From Ichthyophonus hoferi (taxonomy: Eukaryota > Opisthokonta > Ichthyosporea > Ichthyophonida > Ichthyophonidae): 10,126 nucleotides of DNA. Under the pieces are notes generated by a model that saw only the letters and a list, made by a program, of their open reading frames with translations, ran no database searches and had not been told where the DNA came from. Shown here piece after piece: positions 1 to 8,180 of this stretch (position 1 is its first letter; the number at the start of each line of letters is the position of its first letter). The DNA lies in assembly GCA_002751075.1 (NCBI GenBank), contig NAOQ01000593.1, positions 24,988 to 35,113 of the forward strand, read 5' to 3'. The translations under genes were made by a program, and so were the position numbers.

Positions 1-124
1 TTATATACCTTATATACCTTACATATCTTATATACCCTATATACCCTATATACCCTATATATCCTATATACCCTGTACACCTTATATACCTTATATACCC
101 TGTATGCTATATGCCCTATATATA
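1..124. repeat. 9-bp tandem repeat (TATATACCY)
   Basis: About thirteen copies of a 9-bp unit close to TTATATACC run from the first base of the window, with single-base variation and a few 8- or 10-bp units. The array starts at or before the window edge, so its true length is unknown. It is a low-complexity minisatellite with no coding potential. Confidence 0.8.
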
Positions 125-293
125 GTTATTATTACCGAATGCCCTAGTGACTTTACAACCGCAAGTAACATCTTGCCTATTCATTGGCTCATAAATTTTA
201 AATTAATTAAATTTACTACTTATCAATCAATATATGTACTCATTAGTGGGTGTTTAAAAAAACTAACTAACTAATCCGTCCAATCACTTGTAG
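125..293. other. AT-rich stretch ending in a splice-acceptor-like sequence
   Basis: No open frame or RNA gene is visible. Its right end carries a repeated ACTAACTAACTAAT (about 262-275), which looks like a metazoan branch-point sequence, followed by a short pyrimidine-rich stretch and CTTGTAG ending at 293. That is the arrangement expected of an intron 3' end on the plus strand, and it supports the candidate exon starting at 294. Confidence 0.4.
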
Positions 294-476
294 GTTCGGA
301 TACCTGCAGGCCTATCACCTGAGACCATGGCTAATTACGCCAATGTGGGGAAAGGAAAAGGGAAGAAGAAAGACAAGGAGCCAATAGAGACTGAGGAACC
401 TACCAAGGATGTTGTTAGGATTGGTCTAGAATTTAAAAGATATATTTTTGATAGCAACAAGAAGATTATCCAATGA
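294..476 (+). CDS. Candidate coding exon, lysine-rich, unknown function
   Basis: I do not recognise the product. An ATG at 327 sits in a very good context (GAGACCATGGCT) and opens 49 codons to a TGA at 474-476. The start is lysine-rich (MANYANVGKGKGKKKDKE) followed by an acidic stretch (PIETEEPTKDVVRI). The same frame stays open back to the acceptor-like TAG at 291-293, so this could be a first coding exon behind a 5'-UTR intron, or an internal or last exon of a gene beginning left of the window. GC content and codon use look more coding-like up to about 423 than after it. Weak donors lie at 414 (GTTAGG, phase 0) and 424 (GTCTAG, phase 1). A second frame is open from 294 to a TAG at 384-386, so the frame itself is not certain. 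Confidence 0.35.
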   Translation, partial: VRIPAGLSPETMANYANVGKGKGKKKDKEPIETEEPTKDVVRIGLEFKRYIFDSNKKIIQ

Positions 477-751
477 AAACCGCGTAAATCTGACCAATAA
501 TAATGATTATCATAAAACTAAAATGATAGCAGTCTGCTATATGCAAGTTTTGATGAGTTAATATCATGATCTTTCTCCTATCATTTAAACCTTTCCCTAT
601 TGTTAAAAATATTGTCCTTATTTGACTGCCTATCATCAGTGTAACCATAAATAATTTTAAATTGACCCCCAAATAAAATTAATATGTTCTCTTATTGTCT
701 AATCATGTTGGCTGAATATGTTTATACTGGTTCTGTATGGTTTTATATCAG

Positions 752-804
752 ATAGGGAACCCAATGAGATGGTCTGTAATGCCAGAGGATGTCTATTGTT
801 ATAA
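752..804 (+). CDS. Candidate terminal exon ending in a CLLL (CaaX-type) box
   Basis: A TTTTATATCAG acceptor ends at 751, and the bases just after it are much richer in G and C than the surroundings. Joined in phase 1 to the weak donor at 424, the exon reads REPNEMVCNARGCLLL and stops at TAA 802-804. Cys-Leu-Leu-Leu at a C-terminus is a known geranylgeranylation signal, as in Rac1 and Rap1A. In phase 0 (donor at 414) it would instead read IGNPMRWSVMPEDVYCYNYM and stop at 812-814. Two AATAAA signals follow at 816-828. No homologue is recognised and the donors are poor, so this is a suggestion rather than a gene call. Confidence 0.22.
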
Positions 805-815
805 TTATATGTAAT

Positions 816-828
816 AATAAAAAATAAA
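816..828 (+). terminator. Two AATAAA poly(A) signals, plus strand
   Basis: AATAAA occurs at 816-821 and again at 823-828, 11 bases after the TAA of the candidate exon at 752-804. Further plus-strand AATAAA hexamers at 672-677, 970-975 and 990-995 could serve the same transcript. In DNA this AT-rich the hexamer is common by chance, so the call leans on position. Confidence 0.3.
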
Positions 829-1191
829 TATCCAATAGCTATCAAGAATACAGAATTATAAAAGATTCACACGAGGGATTATGTATCTAAAAATAGTGTA
901 ATAAAAAATAGGCCATATATGGTACTAAAGTCAGGTGCATATATTTTATCCGCATCTCTTTTTTAGCCCAATAAAAAGCACCAATACCCAATAAAAACAT
1001 GTAATTAAATGTATTGAAACTTTATTATCGAGTGTTAGTTACACACTCTAAGATATATAAACACATGTATCTGATTGGCATAGATGCGTGCGCATGTCAT
1101 AGGTCTAGGTCAATTAGGCCAAATTAAGATTAAATGAATTATAACGTATTCTCTCTATGCTATTCGTGTATCGTTTTTACGTTTTTAACTG
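829..1191. other. Convergent intergenic stretch and CERK 3' UTR
   Basis: This is AT-rich DNA between the candidate plus-strand exon and the stop codon of the minus-strand ceramide kinase. About 170 bp at its right end are expected to be CERK 3' UTR. CCCAATAAAAA is repeated at 967-977 and 987-997, and the same string recurs at 5247-5257. No gene is visible. Confidence 0.5.
1021..1026 (-). terminator. CERK poly(A) signal
   Basis: TTTATT on the plus strand is AATAAA on the minus strand, about 165 nt past the CERK stop codon. It is the first AATAAA met downstream of the gene on that strand, which makes it the natural candidate for the CERK 3' end. Confidence 0.55.
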
Positions 1192-1840
1192 CTAGGCAAG
1201 CTTCGGCATGACCTTAGGAGGACGAGGTGGACCAGAGGCAAAAAGATGGACCTGATTAGTGACCAATCGAACGCCAACACTACTGGTCCCAGTTAAGGGC
1301 TCTCCATCAGCAGTCCATTGACTTTTACAATTGGTATTATTATCGGGCGTAAACCAGAACTCCTTCGCTTTAATGACTTCAACAAAGTCAAAGTTCAAAT
1401 GGTCCGCTGCCTGATTGGCTAGACAGGAGAGATGAACTAGGTACTGATCTCGTCTACAGCTATGCACTATGATTAGATCCATGCACCCATCTGCCAGGTG
1501 GGCATGTGGAGCCATTCCATTGGGTGACTTACCACACTTGCATGATATAATAGCGGCATTAATACACATGAACTCACCCGAGATGGTCTTCCAACCCTCT
1601 TCCACAGGAAAATCACTAGGGGGTTGGTAGCCCACCTCGGTCAGGGGTTTTTTTGGTATGTCTGATCTAGGGGGACTATTGGCAAGACATAATTGGCAGT
1701 CACGAAGACAGATCCCCCCATCCCCTCGTACTTTACCAGCTTTTTTGACGTGTAGAGTACCTTTATATATGGGTCTCCTCATGAAAGTTCGAAATCCTGA
1801 CCAATCATATCGTACAGGCCCCATCCATCGGTGTTTTTCA
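1192..1840 (-). CDS. CERK: CERK exon 4: cysteine motif and C-terminus
   Basis: It carries residues 428-642. It starts EKHRWMGPVRYDWSGFRTF, against human SEKKRWLGLARYDFSGLKTF. Cys471, Cys475 and Cys478 (ICLRDCQLC) form the C-X3-C-X2-C motif known to be essential in ceramide kinases. Then come GEFMCINAAIISCKCGKSP, MAPHAHLADGCMDLIIV and FDFVEV, all collinear with human CERK. The end, WTADGEPL...VRLVTNQVHLFASG, matches human WNCDGEVL...VRVHCQLVRLFARG. The stop is TAG. The region between the cysteine motif and GEFM, and the loop before WTADGE, are shorter than in human. Confidence 0.95.
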
Positions 1841-4404
1841 CTGGCCGAGAGAAAAGCAATGTCAGTGAGGGAGGTCAAATATAGCTGCAATACAATAGGG
1901 TAAATGGTTATAGTGATGATGAATTAATTAAATAATAAATGATTAGGTTGCTAATTAGTCCATATATAGTATATTCTATGTAGAGACCCACACTCGATTC
2001 TGTAGTGATTGCTGAATAAACATCTCTTGTTTCTAGTTTGATTCACTGCTTGCAGTCTGCTGCCATCCATAAATGAGTGAGAAAATAACTACAACACAGT
2101 AAGATGATAATTATAACACAGTAAGATAGTAATCTGGGTATGTCGTGAATGACATTACGTAAGAAGGCAAGGTATACTATACAGCAGCTAGAACTGCATA
2201 TAGGGTATTATACATATCATGCAATAGTTCCTTATCTGGTCATGTCCATATATGGTTCCTATGTCTATATATGTATGCCTTATGACAAGCACCCAATTAC
2301 AATCATTCTATGTACTAGCGACTCATTATCATGTGCAAGGTTATCAACTACCAATTAAAATACCACACTAAACCATCAATAGTCCAATTAGACACAACTG
2401 CACTTACCCATGTGCAACCACGTCACTAAAGAAACCATAGGTGACCATGGAGCAAGCCAATCGAGTATCCCCTCCCTTTCTCATCACCATAGCAATGTCC
2501 AATGGGGAACGAGATCCCAATACAATATGTAGTGACGCAGTAGTGGCGTCATCAGTACCCATGGTACTAAACACTACAGTATTGGTTGACCCGCCCGGGA
2601 CGAACCCGAATCGGATTCGAGGGGAGCGATCAGGTCGGTAGGTTAAAACTGTGTTCATGATCTGATAGGATAATATATATTAAGGGTAAAGGTCATTAAG
2701 TTAGATTCATGCGACGTGGGAGGATGGGTACTGGAAGGTCATTGGAAATGATAATAATAGACATATGATATGGTGGCGTGGCGTAGGAGATAGCCCGATA
2801 TAGTGGTAATATAGTATGTTATTATTATTATTATTACATTGGCCAAAAAAGGAAAACTTAAGTAATACAGGAACCAAGTTAAAAAAAAATTTTAAAATTA
2901 TATAAGCCATATATATATCTCTAAATAATCAGGGCAGTCAATGACAATCCGTTACAATTAGATTAAATTTTAACGAAATCCTAAAAAGAAAGAGATAGGA
3001 CAAATGATAAGAACCAATCACATTCAATTAGACTAAGCCCTGCACTGAATAAACCTATATATAGCCTTATTAACAAGATCCCATTACAACACGGTCCATA
3101 TTCAACATAAACCAGTGCTTACACTCTGGAAGAATCCATCACCTCCTACAGCTACCACTCCATCCAGATCACCAAAGTCAGCATAGGTTTTGATGATGTC
3201 ACTGGCATGGTTAGCATGCTCAGTTACTATCACAGTGGTGTGGATGCGGGCGCGTTTGAATATTGGCGCCACTATTTCCATATATACTTTTTGGGCATTC
3301 TTCCAGCCCCCAAATGGGTTGACAAGCACCAATAAATTCTTAGGTCGATTCTCACTGGATAAGGCAGCACGGAGAGCCGTGACCCAGGATAGGCAGACAG
3401 GAGAGCTGAGTATATAGATGAGGTGGGGAAGGAGGGAAAGGGAGATAGTAGGTGTAGGAGGGTAGTACGTATGACAGTATAATGGTAGGATAGTATAATG
3501 GTAAGGTAGTAGGATAGTATATAATAATATATAGGTAGGTAGGTATGTTAGTAGGTATATATATATATATATGTTTATAATCCATCGACTCTTTTCCCAC
3601 CTCTTCCTACCCCTACTACATCCACCCCTCCCTCCCTCCTATCTACTATGCCAGTACTTACTTTGCACACTCAAAGCTATGTCTCACCATCTCCCACACA
3701 CAGTCATCCCTTTCGTGTACAGAGTGTACAGTAAACTTGATCTCGGGTGCCCTATCCATACCAGGGAAGCCATCCACTTGTTTCTTTGCGTCGTCTTCCG
3801 AGTGATCGCCAAGGAAAGACATTGAACGATCAAGTTTTATGATACCAGACATGGTAGATACAGTAGATATAGCTATATCACATGATATAATTTTGGACAG
3901 AGGAATGACACATTGAGACTGTTGGGCATCCAACCAGGATATTTCCTTGGAGTTTAAAGTCACAAGGCTGATTTTCCGGTTGTAGATAAACTCTGAGATG
4001 ATTGTATTAGGTTCTAGTGGTATATATGGCGGGGCATTTTTAGGCTGCTCCTCCTGTATCTTCTTTACTATAGAATCATCAAATATATTCCCATCAACTG
4101 TTTTTCGTATAGTATGTTGATTTTTGGGTATGGAAGTTTTTGATAATACAGCAGTGGTAGGGGAAGCCTGTTTAGACTTTTCCGCTTGTACCTTCTTTAT
4201 TATAGAATCTTCATATACACGCTCATTTACTTTTTTTCGTAGAGTTCGTTGATTCTCCTCCTGCAATTTCTTTACTAATAAATCTTCAAATATACTCTCA
4301 TTTACTGATTTTTGTATAGCTGGTTTAAGTTTGGGCAAGGCATATAGTGAGGGTGTGGTAGTGGTAGATGAGCTCAACACATTTTCTCCACTGTCTCCCA
4401 TCAT
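1192..4404 (-). CDS. CERK: Ceramide kinase, four exons, complete
   Basis: Ceramide kinase transfers phosphate from ATP to ceramide, making ceramide-1-phosphate at Golgi and plasma membranes. Exons on the minus strand are 4404-3662, 3405-3123, 2661-2408 and 1840-1192, joined in phases 2, 0 and 2. They sum to 1929 nt, that is 642 residues plus a stop. The order is: an N-terminal extension with three repeats (residues 29-119), a PH-like domain (about 130-263), and a diacylglycerol-kinase-type catalytic domain with VNPFGG (276-281), TEHAN (309-313), GGDG (335-338) and PGGSTN (364-369). After these come the ceramide-kinase-specific C-X3-C-X2-C (Cys471, 475, 478), HLADG (541-545) and a conserved C-terminal strand region. 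From memory of human CERK (537 residues) the match is collinear from FTVH...W to the C-terminus. The extra length is mostly N-terminal. Sphingosine kinase and diacylglycerol kinase are excluded by the cysteine motif and the PH-like domain. Confidence 0.95.
1841..2407 (-). other. CERK: CERK intron 3 (567 bp)
   Basis: The donor is GTAAGTG and the acceptor is TTTTCTCTCGGCCAG with a good pyrimidine tract. The intron carries three units of the 22-bp satellite (2072-2135) and AT-rich unique sequence. A 69-codon open frame at 2149-2358 on the plus strand has no recognisable content and is taken as chance. Confidence 0.85.
2072..2135. repeat. 22-bp satellite fragment inside CERK intron 3
   Basis: About three units related to ACAATACAGTGAGATAATA occur here, the clearest at 2091-2112 and 2113-2135 (ACAACACAGTAAGAT... 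and ATAACACAGTAAGAT...). The orientation relative to the plus strand is the same as in the large array near 7 kb. Confidence 0.75.
2408..2661 (-). CDS. CERK: CERK exon 3: PGGSTN region of the kinase domain
   Basis: It carries residues 343-427. It begins IMNTVLTYRPDRSPRIRFGF and continues VPGGSTNTVVFSTMGTDDAT, parallel to human CERK RIGIIPAGSTDCVCYSTVGT. It then has SLHIVLGSRSPLDIAMV and ends in YGFFSDVVAHG. The joint FFQS|IMNTV in phase 0 matches the human SEVLHGL region without a gap. The donor is GG|GTAAGTG (phase 2). An internal alternative acceptor, ACACAG after 2650, would need phase 1 and does not fit exon 2. Confidence 0.95.
2662..3122 (-). other. CERK: CERK intron 2 (461 bp)
   Basis: The donor is GTAAGC and the acceptor TTATCCTATCAG. 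The intron is AT-rich, with an (ATT)n microsatellite at about 2819-2836 and A-runs near 2880. No embedded gene or RNA is visible. Confidence 0.85.
3123..3405 (-). CDS. CERK: CERK exon 2: start of the kinase domain
   Basis: This exon carries residues 249-342 plus the last base of codon 248. It reads SPVCLSWVTALRAALSSENR, then PKNLLVLVNPFGG, the first nucleotide-binding motif. It ends with VVAVGGDGFFQS, the glycine-rich GGDG loop. The acceptor CTCAG ends at 3406 and supplies the base needed to complete a phase-2 codon (AA+C, Asn248). The donor AGT|GTAAGC at 3122 is phase 0. The match to human CERK (SRPKHLLVFINPFGG ... CVGGDGMFSEV) is very strong. Confidence 0.95.
3406..3661 (-). other. CERK: CERK intron 1 (256 bp)
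   Basis: The donor is GTAAGT and the acceptor is TATACTCAG on the minus strand. The intron is filled with simple sequence: GGTAGTATAATGG-like units (about 3440-3530), (TAGG)n at about 3533-3545, and (TA)n at about 3556-3571. Confidence 0.85.
3662..4404 (-). CDS. CERK: CERK exon 1: N-terminal repeats and PH-like domain
   Basis: The exon opens with two consecutive ATGs (4404 and 4401). I use the first; the second would give MGDSGE. Residues 1-28 are Ser/Thr-rich. Residues 29-119 contain three copies of a charged, probably helical 22-residue repeat. Residues 130-247 form the PH-like domain, ending in FTVHSVHERDDCVWEMVRHS, which aligns with human CERK FTVHCVKRARRHRWKWAQVT. The exon ends GCAAA before a strong donor, GTAAGT, in phase 2. 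An additional upstream exon cannot be excluded, but the reading frame needs none. Confidence 0.9.
4048..4320 (-). repeat. CERK: Three 22-residue protein repeats in CERK N-terminus
   Basis: The copies encode residues 29-50 (4255-4320), 54-75 (4180-4245) and 98-119 (4048-4113). Their cores read KSVNESIFEDLLVKKLQEE, KKVNERVYEDSIIKKVQAE and KTVDGNIFDDSIVKKIQEE. The pattern is (I/L)-(R/Q)-K-x-V-(N/D)-x-x-(I/V)-(F/Y)-(E/D)-D-x-(I/L)-(I/V)-K-K-x-Q-x-E. The DNA copies are also visibly related, so the repeat arose by duplication. It looks like an amphipathic helix or short linear motif. I do not recognise the family. Confidence 0.85.
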
Positions 4405-4428
4405 TTTATATAATTTATAAAATAAATA

Positions 4429-4439
4429 GGGGGCGGGGC
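4429..4439. promoter_or_regulatory. GC box upstream of CERK
   Basis: GGGGGCGGGGC is a consensus Sp1/KLF-type GC box in DNA otherwise almost free of G and C runs. It ends only 25 bp from the CERK start codon, with a TATA-like, all-A/T stretch (TTTATTTTATAAATTATATA on the minus strand) between them. It is either a proximal promoter element serving a very short leader, or an element lying within the transcribed leader. Confidence 0.45.
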
Positions 4440-6985
4440 ATAAAACTATTCCTTTCCTACTAGAATATTAACCATCAAAGCAACACAATACAGAATATAG
4501 GATATTGCTATGGCTATGTATGTAAAATGTATAGCATTTGTGTAACGTGATACGGTGGAATGCTAGTGTAATATAATAACAATACTAAATTTTTAGGTTG
4601 TTTTTGAGATTGAAATTCTCACTTTTTTATTGGTATGTTATTCATCTATTTAATCGGACAAACACGAAATGGTGTTTAATTGGCTGACTATAAAATCGAA
4701 AATCTAATATTGAGGACTGATCGGCTGGTTGTTTTATTTTATCTGGATCTTGTTATATTAAGTTCTTATAGGCCAATAACCACCAATCCATGCCCCTATG
4801 CCTTCTCAAGGGAATTTCCCTAAATAATACAGAGTTGCTTAATTACGAATTGATCGGTATTTTTGGCTTAAATAACCCGAAAAAATTATAATTACCAGAC
4901 GTAGTGTTGATGCTGTGGAATATAACTACTTACAGTTATAGTCCAAGTTAATTGGTTAATTGGTAATAGCCAATTAATAGCTTTTGTCTAATTAAGTGAT
5001 TAATTAATGTTGCAAGACCGCAACTCCAACATAGTTCGGCTTGTAACAATGATGACCAAAATGATTTTTCCATACTTCGTTCTTAAATGGGTAAATTGAT
5101 TTAGCAATACATTGAATGCGAGCATTAATTAATGAGTAAATGAGCTGAAGATGCGCCATCCATATGAGAGCGCAATTGTATTAGATCACTCAAAGCATAA
5201 CCAAATAATTCTAGTGGGCCTTAGTGATCTTGTATGAATTGTATTACCCAATAAAAAAGGTTTACAATAGATTGACATCGATGACGTGACAGCTTGAATG
5301 AAAACCGCAATGAACGTATGTTGCGGAAAGAATAAAAGGAACGGAAACTAATAATAGATAGGTAATGACGTTTCGGCTATTACAAAACAAGCCTTTTCAG
5401 TTGTTATATATATACTTTATCTTAATGATTGAAAGATACTTGGCCTGCATTCTAGAATTATTGTAGTTTTATTGTAATGTCTCTTCCTGATTCACTTCAA
5501 CTGAGCCTTGAGGAAAGACCGGTTCAAATAACCATTTCTAACGTTAGCTCAGCAAAAAATACTTCAAATAATCAATCAGCAATAACAAATTACTACCATT
5601 AATAATCGGATTAGCAAGTAGTCTACATATAATGTTATATGTGACGTATTTACTTTTTGTCTTTCTGCACTTACAATAACAAACCGATTTTTAATGTATT
5701 AGATTTTCCACTTGCGTTTGGGGCTGTCATCCATCATAAGTGAGATAATATCTGTAGGATTATGATATGAATATGTGGGAATACTGTTGACTTGCTCGCA
5801 GCTCCTCAGAATTTCCATTTGATTTTCCTAATCGATCGCTGATATTTCTGTACTAGCGTTAGTAAAAGCTAATTGATTTGACCTACTACCTATAGAAGGC
5901 AATGTAGAGACAACTGTTTTAGTTTTTAAGCAAATAAGACAAATATGCCTTTTCGGCGAGGAAAGAACACAAAAATAGATAAATGTCCGGACTTTATAGT
6001 TATTTCAATACGCCTCAATACATCCTAAAAGTGATTAAAATAGAAGCAACTAAATTTCAAGATTAGAAATGCATTATTTATAAATTCAATAATGATATCC
6101 TGCTTCTATGATCTATTTTATCTCCTTCTTCTTGCCTGGCCGAGCGTTTGGAGTACTTTGATATTTCTCTATGCCTGTATTTTCACCCATTATCGAATTC
6201 GATGCAGATGCGGGTATATGTGGGCTCTATCTCTATATGTCTATTACAATTATATTCAGCTATTACTAAAGGAGGAGTTCCTACTTTAGTTTGTTTAAGT
6301 GCGATACAATTTATGACACTGTGTGTGCGGCCAGTAAGAGGTGCTATATACTATGTAGATAATAACTATTGTTGCTGTTTAATGTTAGTGTGCAGTTCTC
6401 TGACTTCTGAACAGGTGAGAGATCTAAGCACTGATTATCGTATGTGAGTGCTAACGGTGGACTATACATTACAATAACGATGTAATTGCTATATATATAT
6501 ACCCTGCAAAGTTTTATGTGATGTGTATTACGAGAACTTTGTAATTTTGCCAGTGGACCATATGTGTGCCAACGACTGAAGGGCACCAAACAGCGGGGGC
6601 AGCCAAGGACCTTTATTGGTTATTTCAGTTTTCCTTTATACTTATCTCACCTTATCGTGCAAGTCTTTTGTGGTTAGCATCTGCAGTGTATTCATTATCG
6701 TAAATGGAGCTGATTTTAAAGATTATTATTAGGTAATCCAACTCACGATAAGTCACAGAGACCCACTAGAATTGTCCTATCTTAAATACTATTGTGTCCC
6801 TATTTATTTCGTGAATTAATCCATTTCCTCATTGATGTAAAAGTGTTCATATATCGCATAAATGACAAGAATTTATAGAACGGTATTCGATTAACTAAAA
6901 TGAGACTAATCATTACATTACCGCTTATTATCAAAGATCGACCGAACTATATATTCATTTGCAGGTAAAGATCTTGTAACAAATT
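4440..6985. other. AT-rich intergenic region between CERK and the satellite
   Basis: I see no supportable gene in this stretch. It holds three TGACGT sites (5282-5287, 5366-5371, 5642-5647), an inverted repeat TTAATTGG/CCAATTAA at 4956-4977, a hairpin at 5305-5326, and many TAATTA homeodomain-type cores near 4950-5010. Two overlapping open frames on the plus strand (6092-6289 and 6148-6447) lack ATG contexts, codon bias or known motifs and are treated as chance. Confidence 0.5.
5305..5326. repeat. Short inverted repeat CCGCAA/TTGCGG
   Basis: CCGCAA (5305-5310) and TTGCGG (5321-5326) are perfect complements around a 10-nt loop, flanked by A-rich sequence (AAAA on the left, AAAG on the right). 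It lies between two TGACGT sites. It could be a protein-binding palindrome or chance; no histone-type or other known hairpin is recognised. Confidence 0.4.
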
Positions 6986-7287
6986 ATAATACAGTGAGAT
7001 AGTAACTGTCATACAGTAAGATAATAACTACAATATAGAGTGAGATAATAGTTGCAATTCAGTGAGATAATAACTATAATATTGTGAGATGAGTATTACA
7101 ATACAGTAGAATAGTAGCTACAATACAATGAGATAATAACTACAATACGGTAAAATAATAATTCAAATACTGCGAGATAATAGTACAATACAGGAGATAA
7201 TAGCTACAATACAGTTAAGTAATAATCTCAATATAATGAAATAATAGCCACAATACAGTGGGTTAATAACTACAATATAATAATTAT
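6986..7287. repeat. 22-bp satellite array, about 13-14 units
   Basis: Direct tandem units with core ACAATACAGTGAGATAATA followed by a variable (A/G)CT run through this stretch. Units are 21-24 bp and diverged by roughly 10-30 percent by eye, with the GAGATAATA core best kept. There are no spacers, so this is not a CRISPR array, and no frame is open through it. Confidence 0.85.
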
Positions 7288-7480
7288 AGTGCTTACCAAT
7301 TATATTATTTATTGAAAGTGCTGATTTCAACCTACGTGGTAATTATCTCACCCTTGCTTCAGGGTGGCAGCCGATTATTGCAAGTAGACAATTTGGGATA
7401 AAATGGTATAACCTTTATTCATTATTAATACAGAGTCGAGAGTACCAAATCTATTTCAAACAGAACCTTTTTATACTTTC
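7288..7480. other. Unique spacer between satellite and direct-repeat element
   Basis: AT-rich DNA without a gene. It includes a compact inverted repeat, CACCCT (7349-7354) and AGGGTG (7361-7366) around a 6-nt loop, just past the end of the satellite array. Confidence 0.4.
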
Positions 7481-7899
7481 CGTTAAAACAAGAATATTTA
7501 ATTAATTGAGTTATTTCTTTATATTCCTATAAACCTTTGATATTATTAGCAATTATTATTGTGTATATGGGAACATAGCTAGTGTAATCTATTGGTGTTA
7601 AACGACAATCTAAGATAATCTATCAAAGCTGAGCCAGCCAATGGTAAAGGTCCTGCGATTATATAATAGGCCATTTCAGATATGTTTTGGGGTCCGGATA
7701 GCACATTGCTCAGGTATCCTGCTTAAGACCACAAGCAAGTCTTGCTGACCTTTTTAATAATAAAAATATGCCCTAGCATATCTGTACTCCGTGTATGCAA
7801 AGGGACACATTAAAAATACCCTTAATTCGGTATTATCTGCCCTTCTAAACGAATATAAGTTAGAGAAAAGCTCGCGTCTCTCTATTTACTATTCCCAAC
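7481..7899. repeat. Left terminal direct repeat
   Basis: It begins CGTTAAAAC and ends ATTCCCAAC, as does its partner at 8473-8831. The longest shared blocks include TATCTGTACTCCGTGTAT (7779-7796), CTTAATTCGGTATT (7821-7834) and TAAACGAATATAAGTTA (7846-7862). It is about 60 bp longer than the right copy. Confidence 0.85.
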
Positions 7900-7900
7900 G

Positions 7901-7911
7901 TGGTAACAGAG
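7901..7911 (+). other. Primer-binding-site-like motif
   Basis: TGGTAACAGAG lies one base past the left repeat. TGG pairs with the CCA end of a tRNA, and the rest resembles the complement of the initiator tRNA-Met 3' end used by many LTR retrotransposons. The position is exactly where a primer-binding site belongs, which is the main reason for the LTR reading. Confidence 0.45.
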
Positions 7912-8180
7912 AAAGCTTATATAGTTTATCATAATCACAAAACCTGGTAATTCTATTAAGTCAACAATTCACAAAGGCCGAAAACACTTCATCCCATTCC
8001 TACATCCATCCACTGACCTCTACATGTAGAGACTCAATTTTATTGCACCTAGACACTGTCTTCAAATGTGCATTTAAACTATCTAAATTTCCAGCCTCCA
8101 AGTGACACTAAGAAAACGTGCAAAACAACTGAGCAACATTCACATATCATCTCAGTCACCAGTTACTGGACGCCAGATGC

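Noticed and set aside
466-672. 68-codon minus-strand open frame
   Set aside because: Hydrophobic random-looking translation of AT-rich DNA, with no splice partners or motif. It lies opposite the candidate plus-strand gene.
1841-1890. Open frame extending CERK exon 4 upstream, with an alternative TTGCAG acceptor at 1885
   Set aside because: Exon 3 ends in phase 2 and this acceptor would need phase 0. The GGCCAG acceptor gives an in-phase join whose protein (AHG-EKHRW) matches human CERK directly.
1658-1903. Plus-strand open frame antisense to CERK exon 4
   Set aside because: It is a shadow of the real exon on the other strand. The same holds for the plus-strand frames at 2441-2641, 3190-3417 and 3571-3825.
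2149-2358. 69-codon plus-strand open frame
   Set aside because: It lies wholly inside CERK intron 3 on the opposite strand, next to satellite units, and has no motif.
5516-5535. GGTTCAAATAACC, resembling a tRNA T-arm
   Set aside because: No matching acceptor, D or anticodon stems can be drawn around it on either strand.
6092-6447. Two overlapping plus-strand open frames of 65 and 99 codons
   Set aside because: There is no recognisable domain, no good start context, and cysteine- and tyrosine-rich composition typical of random AT-rich translation. No splice or poly(A) arrangement supports a gene.
6986-7287. CRISPR-like array of short direct repeats
   Set aside because: The units are contiguous with no unique spacers, diverge freely, and the DNA is clearly from a eukaryote with introns.
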